From Bacillus shivajii (GTDB taxonomy: Bacteria > Bacillota > Bacilli > Bacillales > Salisediminibacteriaceae), in NCBI RefSeq assembly GCF_020519665.1, contig NZ_CP084703.1:1364001-1428000 (forward strand): a DNA stretch of 64,000 bases, in the 5' to 3' direction. The position numbers and the translations under genes are program-made. This document shows positions 52,815 to 62,602 of the stretch, in pieces. Numbering within the stretch: position 1 is the stretch's first letter; every line of letters begins with the position of its first letter. The notes under the pieces were generated by a model. It had not been told where the DNA came from. It searched no databases and worked only from the letters and a program-made list of their open reading frames with translations.

Positions 52815-53285
52815 TCCGTCAAAAATCCGAAGACTCCAGCGACGAACGAAACATCGCTGAATACGCTATGAGCTGTGCCGACGGATTAGCTCCTGCGAAT
52901 AAGCTCGTGGAGAAAGGCACAACGAGCATCGGCTTCACGAGTAAGCTACGAGTTGTCTCGACGGATACAGCTTCAAAGCATTACTTGTAGAGGAAGAGAC
53001 AGGAACTCCAAAGTTAGCTGAGGCATTGCCTCCGGCAAAGGAGACACTGTGAATTCGAACGAAGTGAAGGATGAACAGATGTCGCGCTTGTGCCCTGGGG
53101 TGAAAGCGTAGGAATTTTTGAATGGACAAAATGACTTCTAAGTTGAATTCAAAGAGATTGGTGTTTTTGTGAAGTTGGCCATGAACGCAGTAAATAAGAC
53201 ACCATGATTTCTAACGACGTCAAGAATGAAAGGTTTGTCGCACTTGTACCTAGAGGTAAAAGCGAAGGTTTCATAATAGTATTTG
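52815..53285. repeat. dispersed GC-rich repeat cluster with diverged 67-bp-type units
   Basis: CGAAGACTCCAGCGACGAACG, AGTTAGCTGAGGCATTGCCTC, then CAAAGGAGACACTGTGAATT..GATGTCGCGCTTGTGCCC (53037-53100), a relative of the 67-bp unit at 26330. A second diverged unit lies at 53190-53275 (AAGACACCATGATTTC..TGTCGCACTTGTACCTAGAGG). Confidence 0.65.
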
Positions 53286-53365
53286 TTTCATAAAGGACAT
53301 TCGCTTACTGAATTGTTAGGACTATGATAAAATACAAAAGGAATTCAGTACGAGGAGTGAATGGT

Positions 53366-54388
53366 TTGTCATATATAGATGTGATCTCAAAAATTAAGAA
53401 AGGGAATTTGTCTCCTGTTTATTTGCTTTTTGGAACGGAGTCATTTCTTATTGAAGATACGATACACAGGTTAGTTGAAGTTGGCCTCTCTGAACATGAA
53501 AGGGAGTTTAATTTATCCAAATATGAGATGACGGAATATCCAGTGGAAGTGGCAGTAGAGGAAGCGTATACTTTTCCGTTTATGGGTGGTAGAAGAGTTG
53601 TTATTTTAAAGGAAGCGTATTTTTTAAGTAATGCAAAAGTCCAATCGAAAGTAGAACATAATTTAAAAAAACTTGAAGAGTATATTGAAAATCCTGCACC
53701 GGAAACAATTTTCATTATTCATGCGCCTTATGAAAAATTGGATGAACGGAAAAAATTGTCTAAATTGCTTAAGAAAAAGGCTGAAGTTTTAGATGGCAGT
53801 CCACTTGATGATAAGTTGTTGTATCAGTGGGTGAATGAAAGGGCAAAAGAACAAGGCGTAGCAATTGAAAGTGCGGCAGTTGATCAACTTATTGCTTTAA
53901 CTAGTGCAGAATTAATGCTTATGGCAACAGAATTAAAGAAATTAGCAATCCATGTCGGAGAAGAAGGAGCAATTACAAAAGAGGTTGTAGATGAACTTGT
54001 CGCTAGGTCGTTAGAACAAAACATTTTTGCTTTAGTCGATGGTGTGGTGAAAAGGAAAGTAGATGTATCTTGGAAAATATATCAGGATTTATTAAAGCAA
54101 AAGGAAGACCCGATTAAAATTGTCTCATTAATGGTAAGGCAATTTCGTATTTTATATCAAGTTAAACAAATGAGTCAGCAGGGATACTCGCAGAAGCAGA
54201 TCGCCTCACAATTAAAGTTGCACCCTTATGTCGTAAAGCTTGCTGCACAACAAACGAACCATTTTAAAGATGAAGAGTTATTATCCTTACTTGATCAATT
54301 AGCAAACATAGATTATGAAATAAAAACAGGGAAAATTGATAAAACGTTGGCTGTAGAATTATTTATTTCGAAAAGAAGTGCAAGTTAA
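53366..54388 (+). CDS. holA: DNA polymerase III delta subunit HolA
   Basis: TTG 53366 (MSYIDVISKIKKGNLSPVY) has GAGGAGTG 6 bases upstream; the ORF extends to 53324 without a ribosome site. 340 residues. LLFGTESFLIEDTI, FPFMGGRRVVILKEAYF, FIIHAPYEKLDERKKLSK and VARSLEQNIFALVDGVV match B. subtilis YqeN. It opens the sliding clamp as part of the clamp loader. Confidence 0.94.
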   Translation: MSYIDVISKIKKGNLSPVYLLFGTESFLIEDTIHRLVEVGLSEHEREFNLSKYEMTEYPVEVAVEEAYTFPFMGGRRVVILKEAYFLSNAKVQSKVEHNLKKLEEYIENPAPETIFIIHAPYEKLDERKKLSKLLKKKAEVLDGSPLDDKLLYQWVNERAKEQGVAIESAAVDQLIALTSAELMLMATELKKLAIHVGEEGAITKEVVDELVARSLEQNIFALVDGVVKRKVDVSWKIYQDLLKQKEDPIKIVSLMVRQFRILYQVKQMSQQGYSQKQIASQLKLHPYVVKLAAQQTNHFKDEELLSLLDQLANIDYEIKTGKIDKTLAVELFISKRSAS

Positions 54389-54406
54389 TATTTTTATTAA
54401 ACACCA

Positions 54407-54439
54407 AATAATCCCAGGAGTCAGGCGCCTGGGATTATT
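54407..54439. terminator. hairpin between holA and rpsT
   Basis: AATAATCCCAGG pairs with CCTGGGATTATT (12 bp perfect) 19 bases past holA. There is no U-run on the plus strand, so termination of holA there is probable but not certain. Confidence 0.65.
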
Positions 54440-54456
54440 GGTATGGATGAGCAAAC

Positions 54457-54486
54457 AAAAAAGACATTCAAAATGAATGTCTTTTC
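54457..54486 (-). terminator. terminator after rpsT
   Basis: On the minus strand, AAAAGACATTCA pairs with TGAATGTCTTTT, followed by TTGTTTG, 12 bases past the rpsT stop. Confidence 0.88.
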
Positions 54487-54497
54487 GTCTGTCTCAA

Positions 54498-54764
54498 TTA
54501 AGCAGAAACTTCGTTAAGAGTTACTTGCAAACGAGACTTTTGACGATTCGCTGCGTTTTTATGGATGATTCCTTTATTAGCTGCTTTATCGATTTTTTTG
54601 GTTGCAACCAAGAATGCTTCTTTTGCACCCTCAACATCTTTTTGCTCAGCTTTTGTGTTGAATGTTTTGATTGCTGTACGAAGGTCCGATTTAAATGCAG
54701 CATTTTGTGCGCGGCGTTTTTCGCTTGTGCTAACACGTTTGATAGCAGATTTAATGTTTGCCAT
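54498..54764 (-). CDS. rpsT: 30S ribosomal protein S20
   Basis: ATG 54764 ([18 protein letters not shown]) has GGGAGGTG 6 bases upstream. 88 residues, Lys/Arg/Ala-rich and helical, with [20 protein letters not shown] and [17 protein letters not shown] as in bS20. It binds 16S rRNA early in 30S assembly. Single-gene unit, convergent with holA and divergent from gpr, as in B. subtilis. Confidence 0.97.
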   Translation of the reverse strand: MANIKSAIKRVSTSEKRRAQNAAFKSDLRTAIKTFNTKAEQKDVEGAKEAFLVATKKIDKAANKGIIHKNAANRQKSRLQVTLNEVSA

Positions 54765-54978
54765 CTGTTTCACCTCCCTGATGCAACCGATATGTGTAAT
54801 AACGTTTTATTATCTGTGCAACACTATGGATTGTACCAAAATGGATTTTAAAATGCAATAGATTATTGTGAAACGTGTCAAGTTTTTGTACTTTATACAT
54901 GTATATAAGATATTTACCAATACTACTATTAAGTATTTCGATAAATACCGGCTAAATTTTTTGTGAGGAGTGAAAATT

Positions 54979-56115
54979 GTGAAAGAAGAATTAGATTTAA
55001 GTCAATATCAGGTTCGAACGGATTTAGCGGTTGAAGCTCATGAAATGGTTGTTGAAGAACAAGAAAGAGCAGAAAAAAAAACGGAGGAAGCCCAACCGAA
55101 AAAGGGAACCATTGATGGTGTCATTATAAAAGAAAAAGAAGAAGATAGTGTGTTGGTCACGCATGTTGACATTTCTGAACAAGGGGAAAGTCAAATTGGT
55201 AAAAAGGCAGGAAAGTATTTAACCTTACAAGTACACGGGATCAGACAAAAGGATACTGAACTACAAGAAAAAGTCCAAGAACTTTTTGCAAATGAATTCC
55301 ACGCATTTTTAACTGATATTGGAATTACAGCAAATGATAGTTGCCTTGTCGTTGGATTAGGGAACTGGAATGTAACTCCCGATGCATTAGGGCCGCTCGT
55401 TGTAGAGAATTTACTAGTCACGAATCATTTGTTCGAACTTCAACCAGAGCGAGTGGAAGATGGGTTCCGACCTGTTTCTGCTATTAAGCCAGGAGTGATG
55501 GGGGTTACTGGAATTGAGACGAGTGATATTATTTTAGGTGTTGTTGAAAAAGTAAAACCGGATTTTATTATTGCGATTGATGCGTTAGCTTCTCGCTCCA
55601 TCGAACGCGTAAATTCAACAATCCAAATATCAGATACAGGAATTCACCCTGGGTCAGGAGTTGGAAATAAACGCAAGGAACTTTCAAAAGAAGTCCTTGG
55701 AATTCCAGTTATTGCAGTAGGTATTCCAACAGTCGTGGATGCCGTCTCAATTACAAGTGATACGATCGATTTCGTATTAAAGCATTTAGGCAAAGAAACG
55801 CGTGAAAAAGATCGTCCTAAACGTTCATTAGCTCCTGCAGGAATGACCTTTGGTGAAAGAAGAAAGCTGACGGATGAGGATATGCCAGGTGAACAGGAGA
55901 GGCAGCAATATCTAGGGATTGTTGGAGGCTTAGGTGATCAGGAAAAAAGACAGCTTATTTCTGAAGTGTTAGCTCCTTTAGGTCATAATTTAATGGTAAC
56001 TCCTAAAGAAGTAGATGACTTTATTGAAGATATGGCGAACGTATTAGCGCAAGGGTTAAATGCATGTTTACATGGAGATGTTAATCAAAGTAATGTAGGG
56101 TCATATACAAAATAA
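54979..56115 (+). CDS. gpr: germination protease GPR
   Basis: GTG 54979 ([20 protein letters not shown]) has GAGGAG 8 bases upstream; a GTG at 54970 lies in that site. 378 residues. [11 protein letters not shown] is near the self-cleavage point of the zymogen; [50 protein letters not shown] and GSGVGNKRK are conserved. It degrades small acid-soluble spore proteins on germination. In B. subtilis it is made in the forespore under SigG; here AATACTA near 54919 resembles a SigG -10, but the -35 is poor. Confidence 0.96.
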   Translation: MKEELDLSQYQVRTDLAVEAHEMVVEEQERAEKKTEEAQPKKGTIDGVIIKEKEEDSVLVTHVDISEQGESQIGKKAGKYLTLQVHGIRQKDTELQEKVQELFANEFHAFLTDIGITANDSCLVVGLGNWNVTPDALGPLVVENLLVTNHLFELQPERVEDGFRPVSAIKPGVMGVTGIETSDIILGVVEKVKPDFIIAIDALASRSIERVNSTIQISDTGIHPGSGVGNKRKELSKEVLGIPVIAVGIPTVVDAVSITSDTIDFVLKHLGKETREKDRPKRSLAPAGMTFGERRKLTDEDMPGEQERQQYLGIVGGLGDQEKRQLISEVLAPLGHNLMVTPKEVDDFIEDMANVLAQGLNACLHGDVNQSNVGSYTK

Positions 56116-56133
56116 AATGCACGTTCTAATTAC

Positions 56134-56188
56134 ACCCTCTCTTACATACACATGAATTAAGTGTTGGACAAGAGAGGGTGAGTTTTTT
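56134..56188 (+). terminator. gpr terminator hairpin that contains the spoIIP ribosome site
   Basis: ACCCTCTCTT (56134-56143) pairs perfectly with AAGAGAGGGT (56170-56179), followed by GAG and TTTTTT (56183-56188). The 3' arm is also the spoIIP Shine-Dalgarno (GAGAGGGTG), and the last two T residues belong to its TTG start codon. Confidence 0.8.
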
Positions 56189-57350
56189 GGCAAGAAGACC
56201 TGTTCGTAGGAATGGTAGACACTTAAAAGGAAATAGGACAAGCCTCCGTAGAGGGATTTTTTCTACAATCATGAGTATATTTTTTATTTATTTTTTCATT
56301 GCAGTGTTGACTGCTTTTGGTCCCGGTTCAAGCTTGTCTTTTGCTTCAATAAATGATGCGAGTAAACACGTTCCAGAAGAAATGTTTGTTTACTTGATGG
56401 GGATGGAAAATCGATACTTCACTCAGACGTTACCAGAAGACCACTCTCCTCCATCAGTATCATCAACTGTTTTTCAACTAGCGACAAGTATTGATCCTGA
56501 TGATCCTAGGAGTTTGCTTGGTAGAGAACTTCCTGGATTTTCTTCTTTTGACGGTCAAATATTAGTCGGGGGTGAAGGGGAAGGGTTTATGACAATGCCG
56601 ATTGAATCTGCGCCCCCGATGGAAGTGCTCATGGCAGAACGAGAGGCATCCACTGAAAGGTTAGAAGAAATGGAACAAATTAAAGAAGATATGATGAATG
56701 ATCCAGCTGAAGAGTTGATCGAAAATGTTTTTCACATTATTCACAGTCATAACCGTGAATCCTTTTTACCAGAGTTAAAGGATACAGATGTGGCTTTCCA
56801 TGACAGTGTAAATATTACCCTTGTAGGTGAGCGTCTAGGTCTTGAGCTTGAAAAAAGAGGAATAGGTGGCGTCGTAGATACGAGTGATATTAACTCAAAA
56901 CTAAATGATCGTGGGTGGCAATATAGCCGTTCATATGATATGTCGAGAGAAGTGATTAAACAAGATATTGAAACTCATGGAGACTTTGACTTTTATTTTG
57001 ACCTTCATCGAGATTCACAACCGAGAGATTTAACGACGGTTGAAATTGATGGCAAGAAGTATGCACGAATTTTGTTTGTAATCGGAAAAAACAACCCAAA
57101 TTATGAGCAAAACTTAAGGCTCGCTGAAGAGCTTCATGAACGTATAAAGGACAACTATCCAGGAATTACCAGAGCTGTTTATTCGCCACCACTTGTTGCA
57201 GGGAGAGATGGCTCTTATAACCAAGATTTAGATACGAACTCAGTTTTAGTAGAATTCGGCGGGGTCGATAATTCATTAGAAGAAGTTTATCGTACTGTTG
57301 AAATATTTGCAGATGCTTTTAGCGATTATTATTTTGAGAACAATCAATAA
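56187..57350 (+). CDS. spoIIP: stage II sporulation protein P
   Basis: TTG 56187 (MARRPVRRNGRHLKGNR) has GAGGGTG 6 bases upstream; a GTG at 56178 lies within that site. 387 residues: basic N-terminus, one membrane helix (SIFFIYFFIAVLTAFG), then the SpoIIP amidase/endopeptidase domain (IIHSHNRESFLPEL with zinc His, SVNITLVGERLGLELEKRG, FDFYFDLHRDS, VEFGGVDNSLEEV). With SpoIID and SpoIIM it thins septal peptidoglycan during engulfment. Confidence 0.95.
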   Translation: MARRPVRRNGRHLKGNRTSLRRGIFSTIMSIFFIYFFIAVLTAFGPGSSLSFASINDASKHVPEEMFVYLMGMENRYFTQTLPEDHSPPSVSSTVFQLATSIDPDDPRSLLGRELPGFSSFDGQILVGGEGEGFMTMPIESAPPMEVLMAEREASTERLEEMEQIKEDMMNDPAEELIENVFHIIHSHNRESFLPELKDTDVAFHDSVNITLVGERLGLELEKRGIGGVVDTSDINSKLNDRGWQYSRSYDMSREVIKQDIETHGDFDFYFDLHRDSQPRDLTTVEIDGKKYARILFVIGKNNPNYEQNLRLAEELHERIKDNYPGITRAVYSPPLVAGRDGSYNQDLDTNSVLVEFGGVDNSLEEVYRTVEIFADAFSDYYFENNQ

Positions 57351-57370
57351 CGATTAAGGAGGAGAGATGG

Positions 57371-57808
57371 ATGGTTGAAATTTTTACTAGGGGTGTCATG
57401 CTATCAACGCTTTTAATGTTAGGGTTCATTTTAGGGATTTTATATTCGAATCATGTCACTCATGAACCATCTTCTCTTTTATCCTTTATCGACAACAAGG
57501 ATAATCAAAAAGAGACTGAACAAGAAATAGAATCAGATCCAGAACCATCGCTTTTTGATGGTCTGAAGAAAAAAGATGAAAATGATTTAAAAATTGATAT
57601 GGAAGATGGAGATCACCTTGTCGTATATGGACAAGATGACGAAGAAATAAAGAAAGACCTAATTACTGATGTAGATATCCAACGTGATCTAGAAGATAAA
57701 AATATAGGAAGAGAAGAAAACAGTCGAAACTTCTTTTCTGAAATGGGCAACAGAACAGCAGATATCGTTCATGGAGTATTTAAAGGTATTTTCTCGATCA
57801 TCGGATAA
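57371..57808 (+). CDS. yqxA: YqxA family protein (DUF3679)
   Basis: 145 residues: an N-terminal membrane helix (GVMLSTLLMLGFILGILYS), a long acidic linker (ETEQEIESDPEP, DDEEIKKD) and a short C-terminal amphipathic segment (MGNRTADIVHGVFKGIFSII). It matches YqxA by its ends and its place between spoIIP and lepA. It lies 20 bases after spoIIP, so probably in the same operon. Function unknown. Confidence 0.88.
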   Translation: MVEIFTRGVMLSTLLMLGFILGILYSNHVTHEPSSLLSFIDNKDNQKETEQEIESDPEPSLFDGLKKKDENDLKIDMEDGDHLVVYGQDDEEIKKDLITDVDIQRDLEDKNIGREENSRNFFSEMGNRTADIVHGVFKGIFSIIG

Positions 57809-57810
57809 CC

Positions 57811-57847
57811 AAAATCATCCAGGTACTAGGTGCCTGGATGATTTTTC
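57811..57847 (+). terminator. terminator after yqxA
   Basis: AAATCATCCAGG pairs with CCTGGATGATTT (12 bp perfect), followed by TTT. Confidence 0.92.
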
Positions 57848-57957
57848 CGTTCTTCGTGTTTGTATGTGGATTTAAATAAAAATTTGCTGATTTATGGTTG
57901 TTGTTGCTATAATAAGTTTTAGTGTATTTTCGGAATTATTGTAGGAGTGATTATAAA

Positions 57958-59784
57958 ATGAAGCCTGAAGAACGTTTAAAAAGACGAGAGAAGATACGTA
58001 ATTTCTCAATTATTGCTCATATAGATCATGGGAAATCAACGTTAGCAGACCGTATTTTAGAAAACACGAGTGCTCTCACACAACGTGAAATGAAAGATCA
58101 AATGCTTGATGCAATGGACCTTGAGCGTGAACGTGGAATTACAATTAAACTAAATGCAGTACAACTTAAATATACGTCAAAAGATGGAGATGATTATATC
58201 TTCCACCTTATTGATACACCTGGTCACGTCGACTTTACATATGAAGTATCGAGAAGTTTAGCGGCGTGTGAAGGGGCACTGTTAATCGTAGATGCAGCGC
58301 AAGGGATTGAAGCGCAAACATTAGCGAATGTTTACTTAGCACTAGATAATGATCTCGAAATCTTACCAGTTATTAATAAGATCGACCTTCCGAGTGCTGA
58401 ACCAGAGAGAGTGCGTCAAGAAGTAGAAGATGTCATCGGCTTACCAGGGGAAGATTGTGTTTTAGCTTCTGCAAAAAGTGGTATTGGTATCGAGGAAATT
58501 CTTGAATCGATCGTTCATAACGTACCAGCTCCATCTGGTGACCCAGAAGCACCATTAAAAGCGATGATCTTTGATTCGTTATATGACCCTTACCGCGGAG
58601 TTATTGTCTATATGCGAATTCAAGAAGGGACAGTTAAGCCAGGCGATAAAGTACGTATGATGGCGACTGAAAAAGAATTTGAAGTGCAAGAATTAGGGGT
58701 GTTTACACCGAAGCCAGACGGCCGTGATGAACTAACTGTCGGTGATGTTGGTTTTATGATCGCTTCTATAAAAAATATTGGCGATACACAAGTAGGTGAT
58801 ACAGTAACAAGTGCTGACAACCCAGCAGCTGAACCGTTACCTGGATACCGAACGTTAAATCCAATGGTATTCTGCGGACTATATCCTGTTGATACAAATG
58901 ATTACAATGACTTACGTGAAGCATTAGAAAAGTTAGAATTAAACGATGCGTCACTTCAGTTCGAACCAGAAACATCACAAGCGTTAGGGTTTGGTTTCCG
59001 TTGTGGTTTCCTAGGATTGTTACACATGGAAATTATTCAAGAACGTATCGAAAGAGAATTTAATATCCAACTTATTACGACTGCTCCAAGTGTTATTTAC
59101 AATGTTAACTTAACAGATGGGGAAGTTTTAAAAGTAGATAATCCAGCAAATATGCCAGATCCACAAACGATTGAATCCGTTGAAGAACCATATGTTAAAG
59201 CGCAAGTAATGGTTCCAAATGACTTTGTCGGTCCGGTTATGGAACTATGCCAGAAAAAACGCGGGGATTATGTTGACATGCAATACATCGATGAGAACCG
59301 AGTAACGATTACTTATAACATTCCGCTTGCTGAAATTGTGTTTGACTTCTTTGATACATTAAAGTCAAGTACGAAAGGTTATGCATCTTTCGACTATGAG
59401 ATGATTGGCTATCATACGAGTAACCTTGTCAAAATGGACATACTTCTTAATGCCGAGAAAATTGATGCATTATCTGTTATCGTTCATAGAGACAGTGCTT
59501 ATCAACGAGGAAAAGCAATTGTTGAAAAGTTAAAAGAATTGATCCCACGTCAACAATTTGAAATCCCTGTCCAAGCGAGTATTGGACAGAAGATTATTGC
59601 TCGTTCTACAATTAAAGCGATGCGCAAAAACGTTTTAGCAAAATGTTACGGCGGAGACGTTTCTCGTAAACGTAAGCTTCTTGAAAAACAAAAAGAAGGT
59701 AAAAAGCGTATGAAGAGTGTAGGTAATGTCGAAGTTCCTCAAGAAGCGTTCATGTCCGTGTTAAGCATGGATGAAGACAAATAG
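57958..59784 (+). CDS. lepA: elongation factor 4 (LepA)
   Basis: ATG 57958 has GTAGGAGTG 8 bases upstream; the ORF extends to 57922 without a ribosome site. 608 residues. G1 HIDHGKST, G2 RGITI, G3 DTPGHVD, G4 [10 protein letters not shown] and the LepA-specific C-terminal domain ([20 protein letters not shown]) are present. A translational GTPase that acts on stalled or mis-translocated ribosomes. Confidence 0.97.
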   Translation: MKPEERLKRREKIRNFSIIAHIDHGKSTLADRILENTSALTQREMKDQMLDAMDLERERGITIKLNAVQLKYTSKDGDDYIFHLIDTPGHVDFTYEVSRSLAACEGALLIVDAAQGIEAQTLANVYLALDNDLEILPVINKIDLPSAEPERVRQEVEDVIGLPGEDCVLASAKSGIGIEEILESIVHNVPAPSGDPEAPLKAMIFDSLYDPYRGVIVYMRIQEGTVKPGDKVRMMATEKEFEVQELGVFTPKPDGRDELTVGDVGFMIASIKNIGDTQVGDTVTSADNPAAEPLPGYRTLNPMVFCGLYPVDTNDYNDLREALEKLELNDASLQFEPETSQALGFGFRCGFLGLLHMEIIQERIEREFNIQLITTAPSVIYNVNLTDGEVLKVDNPANMPDPQTIESVEEPYVKAQVMVPNDFVGPVMELCQKKRGDYVDMQYIDENRVTITYNIPLAEIVFDFFDTLKSSTKGYASFDYEMIGYHTSNLVKMDILLNAEKIDALSVIVHRDSAYQRGKAIVEKLKELIPRQQFEIPVQASIGQKIIARSTIKAMRKNVLAKCYGGDVSRKRKLLEKQKEGKKRMKSVGNVEVPQEAFMSVLSMDEDK

Positions 59785-59792
59785 TAGAGATA

Positions 59793-59822
59793 AAAAAGAC
59801 CGCAGAATCTCTGCGGTCTTTA
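59793..59822 (+). terminator. terminator after lepA
   Basis: AAAGACCGCAGA pairs with TCTGCGGTCTTT (12 bp perfect) around ATC. The stem ends in TTT; the hemW start follows within 30 bases. Confidence 0.88.
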
Positions 59823-59848
59823 CCTTGTTAATAAAGTAGGTGGAAAAT

Positions 59849-60994
59849 GTGCCAAAAGCTTTATATGTACACGTTCCGTTTTGTGAACAAATATGTCATT
59901 ACTGTGATTTTAATAAATTCTTTTTGAAAAACCAGCCAATTGATGATTACTTAGAATGCTGTAAAAATGAGATGAAGAATACGTTAGAAAAATTCCCCCA
60001 AGAGATAAACATTTCTTCTATTTATGTAGGAGGTGGCACCCCAACTTCCTTAAGTACGAAACAATTGTATACATTATTAGAAGATATAAGAACAAATTTT
60101 TCAATTGACGATCAATGTGAATGGACAGTAGAAGTGAATCCAGGTAGTGTTAGTCGTGAAAAGCTACAAATGATGAAAGAAGTAGGGGTAAACCGATTAA
60201 GTATTGGTGTACAAACATTTGATGAGGATCTACTAAAGACGATTGGTCGAGACCACCGACCAGAAGATATTCCAAACACGATACGTCTATGCAGGGAAGT
60301 AGGGTTTGAAAACATAAGTATTGACCTTATGTTCGGCCTCCCTGGGCAAACAATTGATCAACTCAAGCACTCAATTAAACAACTTATTCAATTAAAGGTT
60401 GAACACGTAAGTGCTTATTCGTTAAAAGTAGAACCTAAAACAGTTTTTTATCAACGATGGCAACGTGGGAATCTTCATTTGCCAGGTGAAGATAGAGAAG
60501 CAGATATGTATCGTGTACTACAAGAAGAGTTGACGAATGCCGGGTTTGAACAATATGAAATTAGTAACTTTGCAAAGCCAGGAACTCAAAGTACGCATAA
60601 TTTAACGTATTGGGAAAATGAGGAATACTACGGAATTGGAGCAGGTGCTCACAGCTATGTACAAAAAGTTAGGAGAATAAACCACGGTCCATTACCCAAA
60701 TATATGAACAGCATGAAAGACATAGGATTTCCTTATCTTGAAGAACATGAAGTTAGTATGGAAGAACGAATGGAAGAAGAAATGTTTATGGGGCTACGAA
60801 AACTTACAGGTGTTAGTCGTACCTCATTTTATGAAAAATATGATATAACCATGGACCATATATTTGGAGACGTCATCGATGGTTTGAAAGAAAAAGGCCT
60901 ACTTCAAGAAAAAGGTGATAGAGTTTGTCTGACAAAAAAGGGGTTATTATTAGGTAACGAAGTATTTGAAAAGTTCTTATTAGCGACAGACTAG
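59849..60994 (+). CDS. hemW: heme chaperone HemW (radical SAM)
   Basis: GTG 59849 (MPKALYVHVPFCEQICHYCD) has AGGTGG 5 bases upstream; a GTG at 59840 lies in that site. 381 residues. The radical-SAM cluster motif is CEQICHYCDF; YVGGGTPTSL (SAM site), EVNPGSV, RLSIGVQTFD and NISIDLMFGLPGQT follow, then the HemN C-terminal domain. The gene was long called hemN; the family member beside lepA/hrcA is now regarded as a heme chaperone rather than coproporphyrinogen dehydrogenase. Confidence 0.93.
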   Translation: MPKALYVHVPFCEQICHYCDFNKFFLKNQPIDDYLECCKNEMKNTLEKFPQEINISSIYVGGGTPTSLSTKQLYTLLEDIRTNFSIDDQCEWTVEVNPGSVSREKLQMMKEVGVNRLSIGVQTFDEDLLKTIGRDHRPEDIPNTIRLCREVGFENISIDLMFGLPGQTIDQLKHSIKQLIQLKVEHVSAYSLKVEPKTVFYQRWQRGNLHLPGEDREADMYRVLQEELTNAGFEQYEISNFAKPGTQSTHNLTYWENEEYYGIGAGAHSYVQKVRRINHGPLPKYMNSMKDIGFPYLEEHEVSMEERMEEEMFMGLRKLTGVSRTSFYEKYDITMDHIFGDVIDGLKEKGLLQEKGDRVCLTKKGLLLGNEVFEKFLLATD

Positions 60995-61068
60995 TAAATG
61001 TAAGAGCTTGTTATCGAATTGCTACATAGGGAATTCAAAAATGATGAAAATTCATTGAGCTTAGAACA

Positions 61069-61098
61069 TTGACAAGTGGAATCTATCTTTGGTAACTT
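61069..61098 (+). promoter_or_regulatory. candidate sigma-A promoter of the heat-shock operon
   Basis: TTGACA at 61069-61074 (perfect -35), 18 bases, then TAACTT (weak -10, 3/6). The CIRCE operator begins 12 bases downstream. Confidence 0.55.
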
Positions 61099-61109
61099 AT
61101 TATATAGAT

Positions 61110-61136
61110 TTAGCACTCGGCACAAGAGAGTGCTAA
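61110..61136 (+). promoter_or_regulatory. CIRCE operator (HrcA binding site)
   Basis: TTAGCACTC-N9-GAGTGCTAA, a perfect match to the CIRCE consensus, between the promoter and the hrcA start. HrcA bound here represses the class I heat-shock genes. Confidence 0.98.
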
Positions 61137-61150
61137 CAGGAGGGATGCAT

Positions 61151-62182
61151 ATGTTGACAGAGCGTCAATTGCTCATCTTAAATGCCATTATTGATGACTA
61201 CATTACGCATGCTGAACCTGTTGGCTCGCGCAGCGTTTCTAAACGAGATGATATTCAGTATAGTCCTGCAACAATTCGTAACGAAATGTCGGACCTTGAA
61301 GAACTAGGGTTTCTAGAAAAACCGCATAGTTCTGCTGGACGCATTCCTTCACAAAAAGGTTATAGGTATTATGTGGACCATTTATTGTCACCCAAAAAAC
61401 TGTCAAAAAACGAGATTAACAATATTCAATCAGCGTTTAAAGATCGTTACAGTGAGTTAGAGGAAATGATCAGTGAATCAGCAAAAATCGTTTCCAGTTT
61501 AACTAGCTACACATCGATTGTGTTAGGTCCTGAAGTCTTTGAGTCAACGCTTCAAAGAATTCAAATTGTACCAATCGGATCTGACGCTGCTGTAGCAATC
61601 ATTGTTACTGATACTGGGCACGTTGAAAATCAAACGGTTTCTTTACCGCCAGGATTAGATGTTTCAGAGCTTGAAAAAGTCGTGAACATTCTAAATGAAC
61701 GGTTAAAGGGTACACCGATCGTTCACCTCAGACAAAAGCTTACCAATGAAGTAAGAAGTGTATTACGTAAGTATATCCATCAATTTGATGATATGATGAC
61801 GATGTTAAATGAGACCTTCGCCTCTCACCAAAATGAAAAGGTGTTTTACGGTGGGAAGACAAATATACTTGCACAACCTGAGTTTCATGATGTAAATCGA
61901 GTGAGAAGGTTGTTTAACATATTTGAAGAGGATGAACTTGTTTCGAAACTGTTTAGAACTGAAGAACAAGGAATTACTATTAGGATCGGTGAAGAAAATC
62001 GCTTTGAACCGTTTGATGAATGTACAATTATTACAGCATCATATTCAATTGATGGTAAACATATGGGGACATTGGGAATACTAGGTCCAACACGAATGGA
62101 ATATCCAAGAGTCGTTTCAATCCTTGATTATATGTCAAAAGATCTGTCAAAACTCTTATCAGCAAGATATTATAAAGGGTAA
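61151..62182 (+). CDS. hrcA: heat-inducible transcription repressor HrcA
   Basis: ATG 61151 (MLTERQLLILNAIIDDYITH) has AGGAGGG 6 bases upstream; the longer ORF back to 61076 would run through CIRCE. 343 residues: winged helix (SPATIRNEMSDLEELGFLEK, SSAGRIPSQKGYRYYVDHLL), GAF-like middle and C-terminal HrcA domain ending in SKLLSARYYKG. It binds CIRCE and is stabilised by GroEL. Confidence 0.97.
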   Translation: MLTERQLLILNAIIDDYITHAEPVGSRSVSKRDDIQYSPATIRNEMSDLEELGFLEKPHSSAGRIPSQKGYRYYVDHLLSPKKLSKNEINNIQSAFKDRYSELEEMISESAKIVSSLTSYTSIVLGPEVFESTLQRIQIVPIGSDAAVAIIVTDTGHVENQTVSLPPGLDVSELEKVVNILNERLKGTPIVHLRQKLTNEVRSVLRKYIHQFDDMMTMLNETFASHQNEKVFYGGKTNILAQPEFHDVNRVRRLFNIFEEDELVSKLFRTEEQGITIRIGEENRFEPFDECTIITASYSIDGKHMGTLGILGPTRMEYPRVVSILDYMSKDLSKLLSARYYKG

Positions 62183-62210
62183 ACTCTTTTGATTGTTTTT
62201 AAGGGGAGGT

Positions 62211-62244
62211 CTCTTTCATTCATTATGTGAGTGAAAGAGCTTTT
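62211..62244 (+). terminator. hairpin after hrcA
   Basis: CTCTTTCA pairs with TGAAAGAG (8 bp, extended by partial inner pairing), followed by CTTTT, 28 bases past hrcA. It may reduce read-through into grpE. Confidence 0.6.
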
Positions 62245-62254
62245 CCATGAAAAT

Positions 62255-62572
62255 GAATGAATTTCATAATTACGTTTTTGCGAAGTGAAACGAATGATAT
62301 TATAAATATTTCATTAAATGTACGTTTTATTTGGAAGTGATCGTAACGAAAGGCGGCGACTCCCAGAGGATCAGCGACGAGTAATACTTCTTCGAACTGC
62401 TTCGAGCTGCGACGAGTAACCGCAGGAACAACGAGCTGAAGATCCACTTAGGCGAAGAGTAATCAAGCCTAAGTTAGCTGAAGACAAGCCCTCGGGAAAG
62501 CGTCCGTCTGAAGTGAAGTTCACACTCATCATTCGGAATTCCGCATCATATTTTGAGTTATGAAATTGATTC
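62255..62572 (-). mobile_element. short terminal-inverted-repeat element, copy C
   Basis: A 318-bp element in the opposite orientation to copies A and B. Its left end (GAATGAATTTCATAATTACG) matches the right end of copy A inverted; its right end (TTATGAAATTGATTC) matches the left end. AAAT lies directly on both sides (62251-62254 and 62573-62576), a probable 4-bp target duplication. It lies in the 450-base hrcA-grpE gap. The centre is shorter than in A or B. Confidence 0.75.
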
Positions 62573-62596
62573 AAATATAAAATTCATTAAGATTCA

Positions 62597-62602
62597 TATA
62601 AT
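62597..62602 (+). promoter_or_regulatory. possible -10 element upstream of grpE
   Basis: TATAAT 31 bases upstream of grpE, just outside copy C. No good -35 at 16-18 bases. No second CIRCE is seen here. Confidence 0.3.

Noticed and set aside
54477-54861. Plus-strand open frames opposite rpsT
   Set aside because: They are shadows of the rpsT coding strand, with no ribosome site or plausible product.
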